DNA from: PUPG01 sp041686485
Lineage (GTDB): Bacteria; Bacteroidota; Bacteroidia; Bacteroidales; UBA7960
Direction: 5' to 3'
DNA length: 24,205 nt
Assembly: GCA_041686485.1 (NCBI GenBank)
Contig: JAWLDT010000041.1
Location: 1-24,205 of the forward strand
The position numbers and the translations under genes are program-made. Shown here piece after piece: positions 9,029 through 16,576 of the stretch (position 1 is its first letter; each line of letters starts with the position of its first letter). A model generated the notes under the pieces. It had not been told where the DNA came from, ran no database searches, and saw only the letters and a list, made by a program, of their open reading frames with translations.

Positions 9029-9811
9029 TTACTTATTATATTTCATTCGGATATCCTCACTGATAAAATGATACATCTTTTGCCATGCTGGCTGGTCTGC
9101 AAGCATTTGCCGATGTTTTTCCAATACGCTGGTATTGTTGCGCCGGGCCGGACCGGTTTGCACCCGGCGTGGATCATTTTCTCCTGCTTTGGCTGCTGTT
9201 TCGGCAATAAGCGGGCGGAGCATATCAAATGACAGGCCATGACTTTCCAACATGTCAGCGGCCACAGCATACATGTGATTCACAAAGTTACAGGCAAACA
9301 CGGCAGCCACATGAAGCTGACGGCGGGTTTCAGAAGACACCCATGCCACGTTATCAGTCACACAGCAGGCCAATGCCTGCAAAAGCTTCCCGTCATCCCG
9401 GCCTGCAGCTTCAAGACACAACGGAATATGGGAAAAATCTGTTTGACGCCCTTTGGTAAACGTTTGTAACGGATAAAAAACGCCATGGCGCCGGCTACCT
9501 TTTTCCAAAGCTTGCATATCCACACTTCCGGATGTATGCACCAACAGCTTATCAGGGTAAGGAAATGCCGCTGCGATATCTTCAATGGCATCATCTGACA
9601 CCGCCATCACATATATGGCAGCATCAGGACTGAGCTTTTCAAGACGATCGGTTGCATCACAACCGATTTGTGCTGCCAGCTCCCCGGCGGCTTTCAGACT
9701 ACGGTTATACACCTGTAAAACCGGGATACCAGCATCTTTGAATGCCAAACCCAGATGCGTTGCCACATTGCCTGCTCCCAGTATGACGACGTTGTGATTA
9801 AAGGTATCCAT
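9029..9811 (-). CDS. Rossmann-like/DUF2520 protein (putative NAD(P)-dependent oxidoreductase)
   Basis: With the start at 9811 the protein has 260 residues. An N-terminal Rossmann fold opens with VVILGAGNVATHL (GxGxxA at residues 12-17), the dinucleotide-binding signature. The second half matches the helical DUF2520 domain, related to the C-terminal domain of pyrroline-5-carboxylate and F420-dependent NADP reductases; HTSGSVDM and GVFYPLQTF are characteristic. The substrate is not known for the family. The longest possible frame starts at a GTG (9889) inside the 7-bp repeat array and upstream of a perfect -7 box, so it is rejected; ATGs at 9823 and 9820 remain possible. It is probably the first gene of the DUF2520-kdsC-maf operon. 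Confidence 0.9.
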   Translation of the reverse strand: MDTFNHNVVILGAGNVATHLGLAFKDAGIPVLQVYNRSLKAAGELAAQIGCDATDRLEKLSPDAAIYVMAVSDDAIEDIAAAFPYPDKLLVHTSGSVDMQALEKGSRRHGVFYPLQTFTKGRQTDFSHIPLCLEAAGRDDGKLLQALACCVTDNVAWVSSETRRQLHVAAVFACNFVNHMYAVAADMLESHGLSFDMLRPLIAETAAKAGENDPRRVQTGPARRNNTSVLEKHRQMLADQPAWQKMYHFISEDIRMKYNK

Positions 9812-9831
9812 GGCTCGCATCATTTGTTTCG

Positions 9832-9839
9832 CAAATGTA
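9832..9839 (-). promoter_or_regulatory. -7 promoter box for the DUF2520-kdsC-maf operon
   Basis: The minus strand reads TACATTTG, an exact TAnnTTTG, 21 bp upstream of the ATG at 9811. This would give a very short 5' leader and decides against the GTG start at 9889. The -33 position is not a good TTTG match, so confidence is moderate. Confidence 0.45.
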
Positions 9840-9880
9840 CATATTTTAAGAAATATTCGTGATGAGAAAAACGAATCTGA

Positions 9881-9960
9881 ACCGTTCACCGCTCACCGTT
9901 CACTTCTTCCTCCCAGCTTCCAGCTTCGAGCTTCCAGCTTCTTCACCGTTCACTGTTTAC
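9881..9960 (-). repeat. 7-bp tandem repeat array after the second subtilase gene
   Basis: Read on the minus strand from 9960 the sequence divides into heptamers: GTAAACA, GTGAACG, GTGAAGA, then AGCTGGA, AGCTCGA, AGCTGGA, AGCTGGG, then AGGAAGA, AGTGAAC, GGTGAGC, GGTGAAC. The array starts 11 bp after the subtilase stop codon (TAG at 9974-9972) and reads in that gene's sense direction. It mixes the GTGAACA type with an AGCTGGA type of the same period. Confidence 0.9.
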
Positions 9961-9971
9961 TACGGGCCAGG

Positions 9972-12848
9972 CTACTGCTTAACCACCCGTAGCGCGCTGT
10001 TAATCCCACTTCCCCGCAGGCGAAGGATATACAGACCGGATGGCAGATCCGGCAGATAGAAGGAATAAGTCTGTCCGGGATTTTTAGTCTTTGACAGATG
10101 TCGTTCCTCAATAAGCCGGCCATAAAGATCATAGAACGAAAGGCGGCTGTCGGCGGGCAGCTCCCGGGAAAAGGTTAAATGGAGATAGTCCGTAAAAGGG
10201 TTTGGATGTACTGTGAAAGGCGCTAACCTGTCAGCATCTTCCAGGGAGATGTCGTGCGTTTCGATATCCTGCAAAGCCTGGTAATACGAAACGGCCTTGT
10301 CGAGATTATCGCGCATTTCCTGAAAGCTATCGCTCAGATGGATGGCAAAGGTCACGCTGAGCGAATCTCCTGATTTCAGTGTATGCGGCCCGGAGCTTAA
10401 CAGGGAAGCTACATCGTTATCATCATAATAAAAACCTGATTGATAGCGGTTGGAAGTAAGAGCGGTATATTTTTGAAAATCACTGAACCCTTTGTCAATC
10501 TGCATACTTCCCTGGGTGCCCGGATTATCAAACGCATAATGGCGCATTCCGCCTGCCGACAACAATTGGACACCTGTATAATGTCCGCCGTTTTCGTGAA
10601 ATGCATATGCCAGGCGACCTGGTACATCGAGGGTAGCACGGTGATATTTATTATCGCGCAGCACCCAGTCGGCAAAAAAACCGGCAAAAAAGTCATTATA
10701 CGCGTTTTGTGATTGATTAGTGATGTGCCAGGTCAGCAGGAAAAAATCGTCGGCTGGTTCTTCGTCCCAGAAATAGAATTGGTAGGCAATGTCCACTTCC
10801 AGGGCATCAAACCGATCATCCTGTATAGTGGTAAGGCTTCCGGACACTTGTTTGGATGCCAGTGGATGGTCGTCATGCACCTCCGGCAAGGTTTCCGGCA
10901 GCAAAGTTTCGCTGAAAGCACCGGGCTCCGCTCCATAAATATTGTCAGCTATATTGAAATGGTTGTTTCCCAGGATCAATCCGCCACTTTTCAAACGGGT
11001 ATAGCTGTTTTTGTATGTCAGACCCAGGCCCTGACTGTAATAGGGATAATTAAAACCGATGGCACCCCTGGCGGAGATAGTGGTCGCAACATTACCGGCT
11101 TGTATGTTTACATAGTCAAGATTCAAATGGCGATTAAGCGTTTGTTTCCCAATGCGATTGCCGTCCCTGTCAACAAAGGAGACGGTGAAAGACACGTTAT
11201 GATTTACGGGCAGGTCGGGGTCTGTCTTCAGCAAAAAAGGATTATCCTCGTGGCCGACAACCTGGAGGCTGTCGACATCGCCCAGAAAGATACTGTCGTT
11301 GACGGTGTCCAGATGTTCACTGCTGGTTGTTAGTACAGCTGTTACATCCTCAGCGTCATCCAGTCGGTTCTGGTATTGAAAGTGCAGGGAAAAGACCTGA
11401 TCCGGTCTGACAGCCTCCAGTTCTTCATCAGGCGTCAAAAGCCCGGTGATGGCCATGTAGGGCCAATGGGTTTCTGTCAGCGCCCGGTACATATTTAACC
11501 TGCCATGGCCAAGCTGTCCGGCATAGTCTTCATTACCTGCCACCCCATCGATAGAATCTGTAGTCATTTTAAGGATACCTTTAATCTGCAGGGCGTGATG
11601 CTCAGGATAATAAGCACGCACGACAGCAGCTGCACCGGCCACTACAGGGGAAGCCATAGAAGTTCCGTTAGAGTTTATATACGAACCATTTACCCAGGTG
11701 GATAGCATATCAACTCCGGGCGCTGTTAAGTCGACGAAATCACCATAACTGGAAAATCCGGCCTTTCTGTCCAGACTGTCGGTAGCAGCCACACTCAACA
11801 CATGTTCAAAAGAGGCCGGATAGAACGGTACGGGAGTATCTGCATTTCCGGCGGCAGCCACCACCAGGACATCCTGATTGAAAGTAGCATAATTGATAAT
11901 ATCCTGTCCAAAAGGCCCGGAATTAAAATGGCTGCCCCAGGAACAGTTGATCACAGAAACATCCTGATCTGCTGCGTAAACAATGCCTTCATAGGCCTTT
12001 ACCAGGTTGCCAAATTCATCGTCGATCTTCACCGGTAAAAACATCGAATGAAAACCTGTTCCTGCAATACCCGTTACGTTATCAGCGGCTGCCGCGGCGA
12101 TACCTGATACATGTACCCCATGGGCTATCTTATTGTAAGAAGGGTCATTATTGCTTTCTCCGAGGTCCCAACCGTAAAAATTATCTTCATACCCATCATT
12201 GTTGGAATCTTCACCATTCATCGGATCATCATAATTATACTTGATGGCATTCACCAGATCAGGGTGATGCAGTTCCACACCTGTGTCAACAATGCCGATC
12301 ACAGTATTGGTATCCCCTTTGAATACCCCCCAGGCCGCAAAAGCCTCTATATTATCGAGGTAATATTGTTCATCCAGCAATGTATCATTGGGAACATAGC
12401 CCTCGGGGTAATGCATGGCTTCCGGCAATGTCCGGTCAGGCAAATAACGTGGCTGAACGTACTCCACCAGTCCGGTAGAAGCAATATTCGTCATAACCGC
12501 TTCCATATCATATTCCTGACTGATCTCTACTTCATACATACGCGACAGATCAGTCAGGGGCTTTCCTGAAGGATGGAGTTTATCCGGCGGGGGTTCATGC
12601 GTTGGAAAAATACGTTCCGGAGGTGATTTTAAGACGGATGGTAAGCTGTTTTTCAACAGGGCGGGTAACTGGTTGTCACCATTTTTATGAACGGCCTCCG
12701 GGATCAGTTTAAAGATGATGTTTCCGGGAACGACATATTCTGTACCAATGCCTTCGGTATGTACCACAGGATGATTCCATTCCGAAGCCATGATAAACAT
12801 TGGGATTATAAAGAGAAACAGGCAGGTAGTAAAGATTCTGTTATTCAT
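9972..12848 (-). CDS. T9SS-secreted S8 subtilase with propeptide-like N terminus
   Basis: 958 residues from the ATG at 12848. Residues 1-21 are a signal peptide. Residues ~37-138 (GNIIFKLIP ... VEYVQPRYLPD) resemble the inhibitor-like propeptide of subtilases. The catalytic domain (about 165-465) has Asp188 in GIVDTG, His243 in HGVHVSG, Ser397 in NGTSMASP and oxyanion Asn335 in AAAGN, so the triad is complete. An acidic loop SNNDGYED (~215-222) could bind calcium. Residues ~470-870 are a beta-rich region I do not recognise. The C-terminal T9SS type A sorting domain (about 877-958) begins FTVHPNP and ends LRVVKQ. It should be exported by Sec, then moved across the outer membrane by T9SS and activated by propeptide removal. 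It is quite unlike the giant subtilase in architecture. Substrate unknown. Confidence 0.95.
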   Translation of the reverse strand: MNNRIFTTCLFLFIIPMFIMASEWNHPVVHTEGIGTEYVVPGNIIFKLIPEAVHKNGDNQLPALLKNSLPSVLKSPPERIFPTHEPPPDKLHPSGKPLTDLSRMYEVEISQEYDMEAVMTNIASTGLVEYVQPRYLPDRTLPEAMHYPEGYVPNDTLLDEQYYLDNIEAFAAWGVFKGDTNTVIGIVDTGVELHHPDLVNAIKYNYDDPMNGEDSNNDGYEDNFYGWDLGESNNDPSYNKIAHGVHVSGIAAAAADNVTGIAGTGFHSMFLPVKIDDEFGNLVKAYEGIVYAADQDVSVINCSWGSHFNSGPFGQDIINYATFNQDVLVVAAAGNADTPVPFYPASFEHVLSVAATDSLDRKAGFSSYGDFVDLTAPGVDMLSTWVNGSYINSNGTSMASPVVAGAAAVVRAYYPEHHALQIKGILKMTTDSIDGVAGNEDYAGQLGHGRLNMYRALTETHWPYMAITGLLTPDEELEAVRPDQVFSLHFQYQNRLDDAEDVTAVLTTSSEHLDTVNDSIFLGDVDSLQVVGHEDNPFLLKTDPDLPVNHNVSFTVSFVDRDGNRIGKQTLNRHLNLDYVNIQAGNVATTISARGAIGFNYPYYSQGLGLTYKNSYTRLKSGGLILGNNHFNIADNIYGAEPGAFSETLLPETLPEVHDDHPLASKQVSGSLTTIQDDRFDALEVDIAYQFYFWDEEPADDFFLLTWHITNQSQNAYNDFFAGFFADWVLRDNKYHRATLDVPGRLAYAFHENGGHYTGVQLLSAGGMRHYAFDNPGTQGSMQIDKGFSDFQKYTALTSNRYQSGFYYDDNDVASLLSSGPHTLKSGDSLSVTFAIHLSDSFQEMRDNLDKAVSYYQALQDIETHDISLEDADRLAPFTVHPNPFTDYLHLTFSRELPADSRLSFYDLYGRLIEERHLSKTKNPGQTYSFYLPDLPSGLYILRLRGSGINSALRVVKQ

Positions 12849-12885
12849 TATGTTAGCAGATCAAACGTGCACGATAAAATCAAGT

Positions 12886-13374
12886 TTAACGGGCAGGATT
12901 TTGGGTATACGGGTTTGTATTATCAGCAATCCGTTCATATTCAGGGATATGATCCAGAAAATGCCACTCACTGTTTTCATGGCCACGAAAGCAGCAATAA
13001 TGTTGAACCCCATTGGTTACTATCAGATAAGCGACACCATGTGGGACATTATAGCGGGCCACCTGGTCAAAGACATCTTGTGTGACAGGTACATCGGCAG
13101 CCTTGCATTCAATGATCATCAAAGGTTTGCCATTTTTGCCGTAGATGATGGCATCGGCACGCCGGTCCATCCGGTTATACTGCAAAGGGGCTTCCACGGC
13201 GATCAAACCCTGTGGATAGGCCTTCTCCTCCGTCAACCACCACAAAAAGTGTTGCCGCACCCATTCTTCGGGGGTGAGAACCACAAAACGCTTCCGGAAA
13301 ATATCAAAAACATGTGGCTTGCCTGATCTTTTGGATATTTTCAGGGGGTATGTCGGGAGATTTAATTGTTGCAT
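12886..13374 (-). CDS. Stand-alone HsdR N-terminal-like (PD-(D/E)XK) nuclease domain protein
   Basis: 162 residues from the ATG at 13374; an in-frame TTG two codons upstream is less likely. The sequence matches the type I restriction HsdR_N_2-like family (a single nuclease domain): Glu61, Asp74 in RADAIIYG, Glu89-x-Lys91 in MIIECKA, and Gln104-x3-Tyr108 (QVARY). Together these form a complete PD-(D/E)XK site with the RecB-like QxxxY motif. No helicase, HsdM or HsdS partner is nearby, so it is not a type I restriction system. It is divergent from AMP nucleosidase and close to holA, an arrangement I recall as common in Bacteroidota, which hints at a DNA repair or replication role. Function is unproven. 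Confidence 0.88.
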   Translation of the reverse strand: MQQLNLPTYPLKISKRSGKPHVFDIFRKRFVVLTPEEWVRQHFLWWLTEEKAYPQGLIAVEAPLQYNRMDRRADAIIYGKNGKPLMIIECKAADVPVTQDVFDQVARYNVPHGVAYLIVTNGVQHYCCFRGHENSEWHFLDHIPEYERIADNTNPYTQNPAR

Positions 13375-13400
13375 GGTCAATTGCCTTGCTGCACCTTTTA

Positions 13401-13408
13401 CAAATATA
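13401..13408 (-). promoter_or_regulatory. -7 promoter box for the HsdR_N-domain gene
   Basis: The minus strand reads TATATTTG, exact TAnnTTTG, 27 bp upstream of the ATG at 13374. The -33 position lacks a clear TTG. It forms a divergent promoter region with the box at 13444-13451. Confidence 0.5.
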
Positions 13409-13443
13409 CACCAAAAAAACAGTTCATTTTAGCATGGTTTCAT

Positions 13444-13451
13444 TAATTTTG
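13444..13451 (+). promoter_or_regulatory. -7 promoter box for the AMP nucleosidase-holA pair
   Basis: TAATTTTG is an exact TAnnTTTG match, 40 bp before the AMP nucleosidase ATG at 13492. The expected -33 TTTG is not evident. The two boxes of this 117-bp divergent region are about 36 bp apart. Confidence 0.5.
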
Positions 13452-13491
13452 TCAAGACCTATGCGGTCAGACAAGCAAACATTTGCCATTT

Positions 13492-14274
13492 ATGAAAACA
13501 CGCGAGGAAATTGTAACAAACTGGCTACCACGTTACACAGGCACCAGGGTGGAAGACTTTGGCAAATATGTCATACTTACCAACTTCAACCAATACGTCG
13601 GATTATTTGCAGACAAGTTCAATGTTGACATACAGGGCACGGATCGCATCATGCCAACGGCTACCCATCATAATATCAGTATCATTAACATTGGAATGGG
13701 TAGCGCAAATGCAGCCACCATCATGGACCTGTTATCAGCGGCAGAACCTAAGGCGGTGCTTTTTTTAGGGAAATGCGGGGGACTGAAAAAGATAAACAGG
13801 TTAGGGGATCTGATACTGCCCATAGCAGCCATCCGCGGCGAGGGTACCTCAAACGATTATTTTCCGCCCGAAGTACCAGCACTGCCGGCTTTTAGCCTTC
13901 AGAAAGCGGTCTCTACCAACATCAGGAAACATGGCAGGGATTATTGGACAGGTACCGTGTATACGTCCAACCGCAGGGTATGGGAACATGATGACAAATT
14001 CAAGAATTACCTGCGAAAAATACGATGTATGGGCATTGATATGGAGACAGCCACCATTTTTTCCGTCGGGTTTTATAACAGCATTCCCGCCGGCGCCCTT
14101 CTGCTCGTCTCTGATCAGCCCATGATATCAACGGGAATAAAAACAGCCGAAAGTGATAAAAAAGTGTCCGAACAATTCGTAACAGAACACCTGAATATTG
14201 GTCTGGATGCACTAAAAGAATTAATAAACAATGGCCTGACAGTGAAACACCTTCGTTTCGAATACGAAGAATAG
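13492..14274 (+). CDS. amn: AMP nucleosidase
   Basis: AMP nucleosidase cleaves AMP to adenine and ribose 5-phosphate in the cytoplasm and is a purine-balance enzyme. The 260-residue protein is the short form found in Bacteroidota and lacks the N-terminal regulatory domain of the enterobacterial enzyme. Nucleoside-phosphorylase-fold signatures are present: NIGMGSANAATIMDLL, LFLGKCGGL, the substrate-binding GIDMETA with Met184-Glu185, and SDQP with Asp208 near the base-binding site. The ATG at 13492 (MKTREEIVTNWLPRY) is chosen over an in-frame TTG three codons upstream. holA begins 25 bp after the stop codon, so the two are probably co-transcribed. Other nucleoside phosphorylases share the fold, but the sequence matches AMP nucleosidase best. 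Confidence 0.92.
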   Translation: MKTREEIVTNWLPRYTGTRVEDFGKYVILTNFNQYVGLFADKFNVDIQGTDRIMPTATHHNISIINIGMGSANAATIMDLLSAAEPKAVLFLGKCGGLKKINRLGDLILPIAAIRGEGTSNDYFPPEVPALPAFSLQKAVSTNIRKHGRDYWTGTVYTSNRRVWEHDDKFKNYLRKIRCMGIDMETATIFSVGFYNSIPAGALLLVSDQPMISTGIKTAESDKKVSEQFVTEHLNIGLDALKELINNGLTVKHLRFEYEE

Positions 14275-14299
14275 GGTTGTAAGCCGATCCAACAATAAT

Positions 14300-15313
14300 A
14301 TGAGCCAAACAGCATTTTATAATATTCTGAAAGACATACACAACAAAGTGTTTCATCCTGTCTATTTTTTAACAGGTGAAGAAGCTTTTTACATTGATGT
14401 GATTTCAGATTACCTGGAGACACAGGTGTTGACTGAGACAGAAAAGGAATTCAACCTGAGCATCCTCTATGGAAAGGATACGGATATACCGGAAATTATC
14501 AGCGTAGCCAAACGCTATCCAATGATGGCGAGCCACAACCTGGTCATCATAAAGGAAGCTCAGCATATCCGAAATATAGATGATCTGTTATCCTATATAA
14601 ACCAACCACTCGAATCAACTATTCTGGTAATATGTTACAAATACAAAACCCTGGACAAACGCACCAAATTTTATAAGACATTAAATAATACCGGTGTGGT
14701 TTTTACAGGTAAAAAACTGTATGACAATCAGGTACCGGACTGGATCAAGGATTATGCTAAGCGATACGGATATCAGATTGGTCCGCGGGCAGCCCAAATG
14801 CTGGCCGATCACCTGGGGACCGACCTCGGCAGGATCGTCAACGAAATGCAAAAGCTGTTCATAAACCTGGAAAAAGGCGCCGAGATCACAAGCCGACATA
14901 TTGAAGATAATATCGGTATTAGTAAGGATTTTAATATTTTTGAGTTTCAACATGCCCTGGGTTCCAGAGACAATCGTAAGGCCTACCAGATCGCCAAGTA
15001 TTTTGCCGATAACCCAAAGTCGAACCCGATTATGATGGTTACGGCGGTTTTGTTTCAGTTTTTTTCCAAAATCCTTTTGTATCAAAGTCTGCAAGACAAA
15101 AGCAAGAACAATGCAGCTTCCGCGCTCGGCGTGAACCCTTATTTTATCCGGGACTATGCCCGGGCGGCCAAACATTATCCGCCGGCCAGGGTGGTCGAAG
15201 TGTTTTCCCTGCTCAGGACCTACGACCTGAAATCCAAGGGCGTAAACAATGAAACAGCCACTCACGGAGAGCTGATCCGGGAGTTAACGTATAAGATTTT
15301 GAATGAACCATAA
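14300..15313 (+). CDS. holA: DNA polymerase III subunit delta
   Basis: HolA is the wrench subunit of the clamp loader, which opens the beta clamp and loads it onto primed DNA. The 337-residue protein has the family layout: an AAA+-like domain without functional Walker motifs (FLTGEEAFYIDVISDYL at 23-39), a middle domain around YGYQIGPRAAQMLADHLGTD and L-x-x-I-x-NEMQKL, then the helical collar domain ending ELIRELTYKIL. The sequence DNIGISKDFNIFEF is typical of the Bacteroidota members. It directly follows AMP nucleosidase. The stop codon TAA shares its last base with the beginning of a 7-bp repeat array. Confidence 0.94.
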   Translation: MSQTAFYNILKDIHNKVFHPVYFLTGEEAFYIDVISDYLETQVLTETEKEFNLSILYGKDTDIPEIISVAKRYPMMASHNLVIIKEAQHIRNIDDLLSYINQPLESTILVICYKYKTLDKRTKFYKTLNNTGVVFTGKKLYDNQVPDWIKDYAKRYGYQIGPRAAQMLADHLGTDLGRIVNEMQKLFINLEKGAEITSRHIEDNIGISKDFNIFEFQHALGSRDNRKAYQIAKYFADNPKSNPIMMVTAVLFQFFSKILLYQSLQDKSKNNAASALGVNPYFIRDYARAAKHYPPARVVEVFSLLRTYDLKSKGVNNETATHGELIRELTYKILNEP

Positions 15314-15432
15314 TGAACGGTGAACAGTGAACAGTGAACAGTAAACAGTGAACAGTAAACAGTGAAAAGTAAACAGTGAACAGTAAACAGTGAACAGTAA
15401 ACAGTGAAAAGTGAAGAGTGAAAAATGAAAAA
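15314..15432 (+). repeat. 7-bp tandem repeat array immediately after holA
   Basis: About 17 heptamers follow holA with no gap: tgaacg, three GTGAACA, then GTAAACA and GTGAACA alternating, with two GTGAAAA variants and a decaying tail (GTGAAGA, GTGAAAA, ATGAAAA). The alternation creates a 14-bp higher-order period, which suggests growth by slippage of a dimer. Because the unit contains TGA (or TAA) and 7 is not a multiple of 3, stops occur in all three frames on this strand; the opposite strand has none. Confidence 0.95.
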
Positions 15433-15445
15433 TATAGCCTGTTCA

Positions 15446-15463
15446 GGCCGGGCTTGACCGGCC
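15446..15463 (+). repeat. Hairpin 1 with GCTTGA loop between the repeat arrays
   Basis: A perfect 6-bp stem GGCCGG/CCGGCC encloses the loop GCTTGA. It shares the 10-base core GGGCTTGACC with hairpin 2 at 15495-15514 but has a different outer stem. No T-run follows, so a terminator role is not obvious. Confidence 0.75.
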
Positions 15464-15494
15464 CACAATAACTACCACAGGGGAACTACCGTAA

Positions 15495-15514
15495 TGACAG
15501 GGCTTGACCTGTCA
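15495..15514 (+). repeat. Hairpin 2 with the same GCTTGA loop
   Basis: A perfect 7-bp stem TGACAGG/CCTGTCA encloses the loop GCTTGA. Its outer stem bases differ from hairpin 1, yet both stems pair fully. It ends 2 bp before the second array. Confidence 0.75.
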
Positions 15515-15516
15515 CA

Positions 15517-15583
15517 GAACAGTGAACAGTGAACAGTGAACAGTGAACAGTAAACAGTAAACAGTGAACAGTGAACAGTGAAC
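15517..15583 (+). repeat. Second 7-bp tandem repeat array before the EVE-domain gene
   Basis: About nine heptamers: GTGAACA repeated, two GTAAACA in the middle, then GTGAACA again, flanked by partial units. Orientation equals the first block. It ends 27 bp before the EVE-domain ATG. The gap holds only AT-rich sequence with no recognisable promoter box. Confidence 0.93.
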
Positions 15584-15610
15584 TTATATAATATTAAAAA
15601 ATAAGATGAT

Positions 15611-16018
15611 ATGAACTATTGGCTGGTAAAAAGTGAACCCGGTGAATATTCATGGCAACAATTGTTGAAGGATGAACGTACTTTATGGGATGGGGTACGC
15701 AACTATCAGGCGAGAAATAATCTGCAAGCCATGAAGGAAGGTGACCTGGTGTTGTTTTATCACAGTGTAACGGAAAAAAAGGTGATGGGCATTGCGCGGG
15801 TTGTCAGTGAACATTATCCGGACCCGACCACAGACGATAAACGCTGGGTAGTTGTAGACCTGGTGCCTGAAGAGTCATTTAAGCGTCCGGTCAGTTTAAA
15901 AGAAATAAAGGCTGACCCCAGGCTGGAACAAATTCCGCTTGTGCGGCAGGGACGTCTCTCCGTAATGCCGTTGAAGCAGGAAGCGTTTGACACGATTGTC
16001 GAACTGGGTAACACATGA
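15611..16018 (+). CDS. EVE-domain protein (thymocyte nuclear protein 1-like)
   Basis: A single 135-residue EVE domain, part of the PUA-like fold. Family signatures are MNYWLVKSEPGEYSW at the N terminus, WDGVRNYQARNNL (18-39 region), and KEGDLVLFYHS followed by GIARVVSE. EVE domains bind modified bases in DNA or RNA; in bacteria they occur alone or fused to restriction and RNA-related proteins. This one is stand-alone and of normal length. It is 24 bp upstream of the cvpA-like gene, so the two may share a transcript. The ligand is not predictable from sequence. Confidence 0.92.
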   Translation: MNYWLVKSEPGEYSWQQLLKDERTLWDGVRNYQARNNLQAMKEGDLVLFYHSVTEKKVMGIARVVSEHYPDPTTDDKRWVVVDLVPEESFKRPVSLKEIKADPRLEQIPLVRQGRLSVMPLKQEAFDTIVELGNT

Positions 16019-16042
16019 TCATCTAACTAAAATACTTTTCAA

Positions 16043-16576
16043 GTGAATGTCCTGGATCTTATTATAGCCGTCATTCTGGTCCTGGGTGCTATCAGAGGCT
16101 TTCAAAAAGGCTTTTTTCATGAGATCGCCATGCTGGTCGGCCTTGTTGCCGGGGTTTTTATAGCCATCATGGTGTCTGACAAGGTAGCATCGATCGCAGA
16201 AGAACTGTTTGGATGGAATCTTCAGGTGGTAAAAATCGTGGCCTTTATCCTGATCTTCATCATTGTTGTTATGCTGATCAGGCTTTTAGGCAAAGCGCTG
16301 ACAACCCTGTTTGATGCCCTGATGCTCGGGTTTATCAACCGCCTTGCGGGGGTGGCTGTTGGCCTGTTAAAATGGGCGCTTCTGCTGGCCATTGTCTTTA
16401 ACATCATTGCTTTCCTTGACCAGCATCATCGTTTATTGTCCGAAAAGGTCATAGAAGGAAGTATGCTTTATGGCCCTCTGAACGCTTTTTTAAACCTCTT
16501 TCTGGAATTCATCAATTACGAAAACATGCCGGAAGCCATTGCCATGATGCAACATGCAGGAAGGTCACTCATGTAG
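16043..16576 (+). CDS. CvpA family inner-membrane protein
   Basis: 177 residues with four hydrophobic segments (about 3-18, 25-45, 61-82, 102-124). The N terminus MNVLDLIIAVILVLGAIRGFQKGF is the family signature, including the conserved GxxRGFxxGF. The start is a GTG at 16043; no ATG fits the conserved beginning. CvpA proteins sit in the inner membrane; the enterobacterial member was named for colicin V production, but the general role is not settled (envelope stress has been proposed). The stop codon TAG (16574-16576) abuts the stop codon of the opposing DUF3127 gene with no base between. Confidence 0.9.
   Translation: MNVLDLIIAVILVLGAIRGFQKGFFHEIAMLVGLVAGVFIAIMVSDKVASIAEELFGWNLQVVKIVAFILIFIIVVMLIRLLGKALTTLFDALMLGFINRLAGVAVGLLKWALLLAIVFNIIAFLDQHHRLLSEKVIEGSMLYGPLNAFLNLFLEFINYENMPEAIAMMQHAGRSLM

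Noticed and set aside
9812..9889. GTG-initiated N-terminal extension of the DUF2520 protein
   Set aside because: The start lies in the repeat array and upstream of a perfect -7 box; the Rossmann motif fits a start at 9811.
12790..13326. Plus-strand 178-codon open frame
   Set aside because: It is antisense to the HsdR_N-domain gene and the start of the second subtilase and has no recognisable domain.
12886..13374. Type I restriction-modification system
   Set aside because: Only the nuclease domain is present; there is no helicase, methylase or specificity subunit in the window.
14681..15265. Minus-strand 194-codon open frame
   Set aside because: It is a shadow of holA, which has clear family similarity on the plus strand.
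15262..15468. Minus-strand 68-codon open frame with repeating SLFTVYC
   Set aside because: It is the stop-free antisense translation of the 7-bp array; 21 bp gives a 7-residue period. Not a gene.
15314..15583. Possible CRISPR array
   Set aside because: The unit is 7 bp with no unique spacers, and no cas genes are present.
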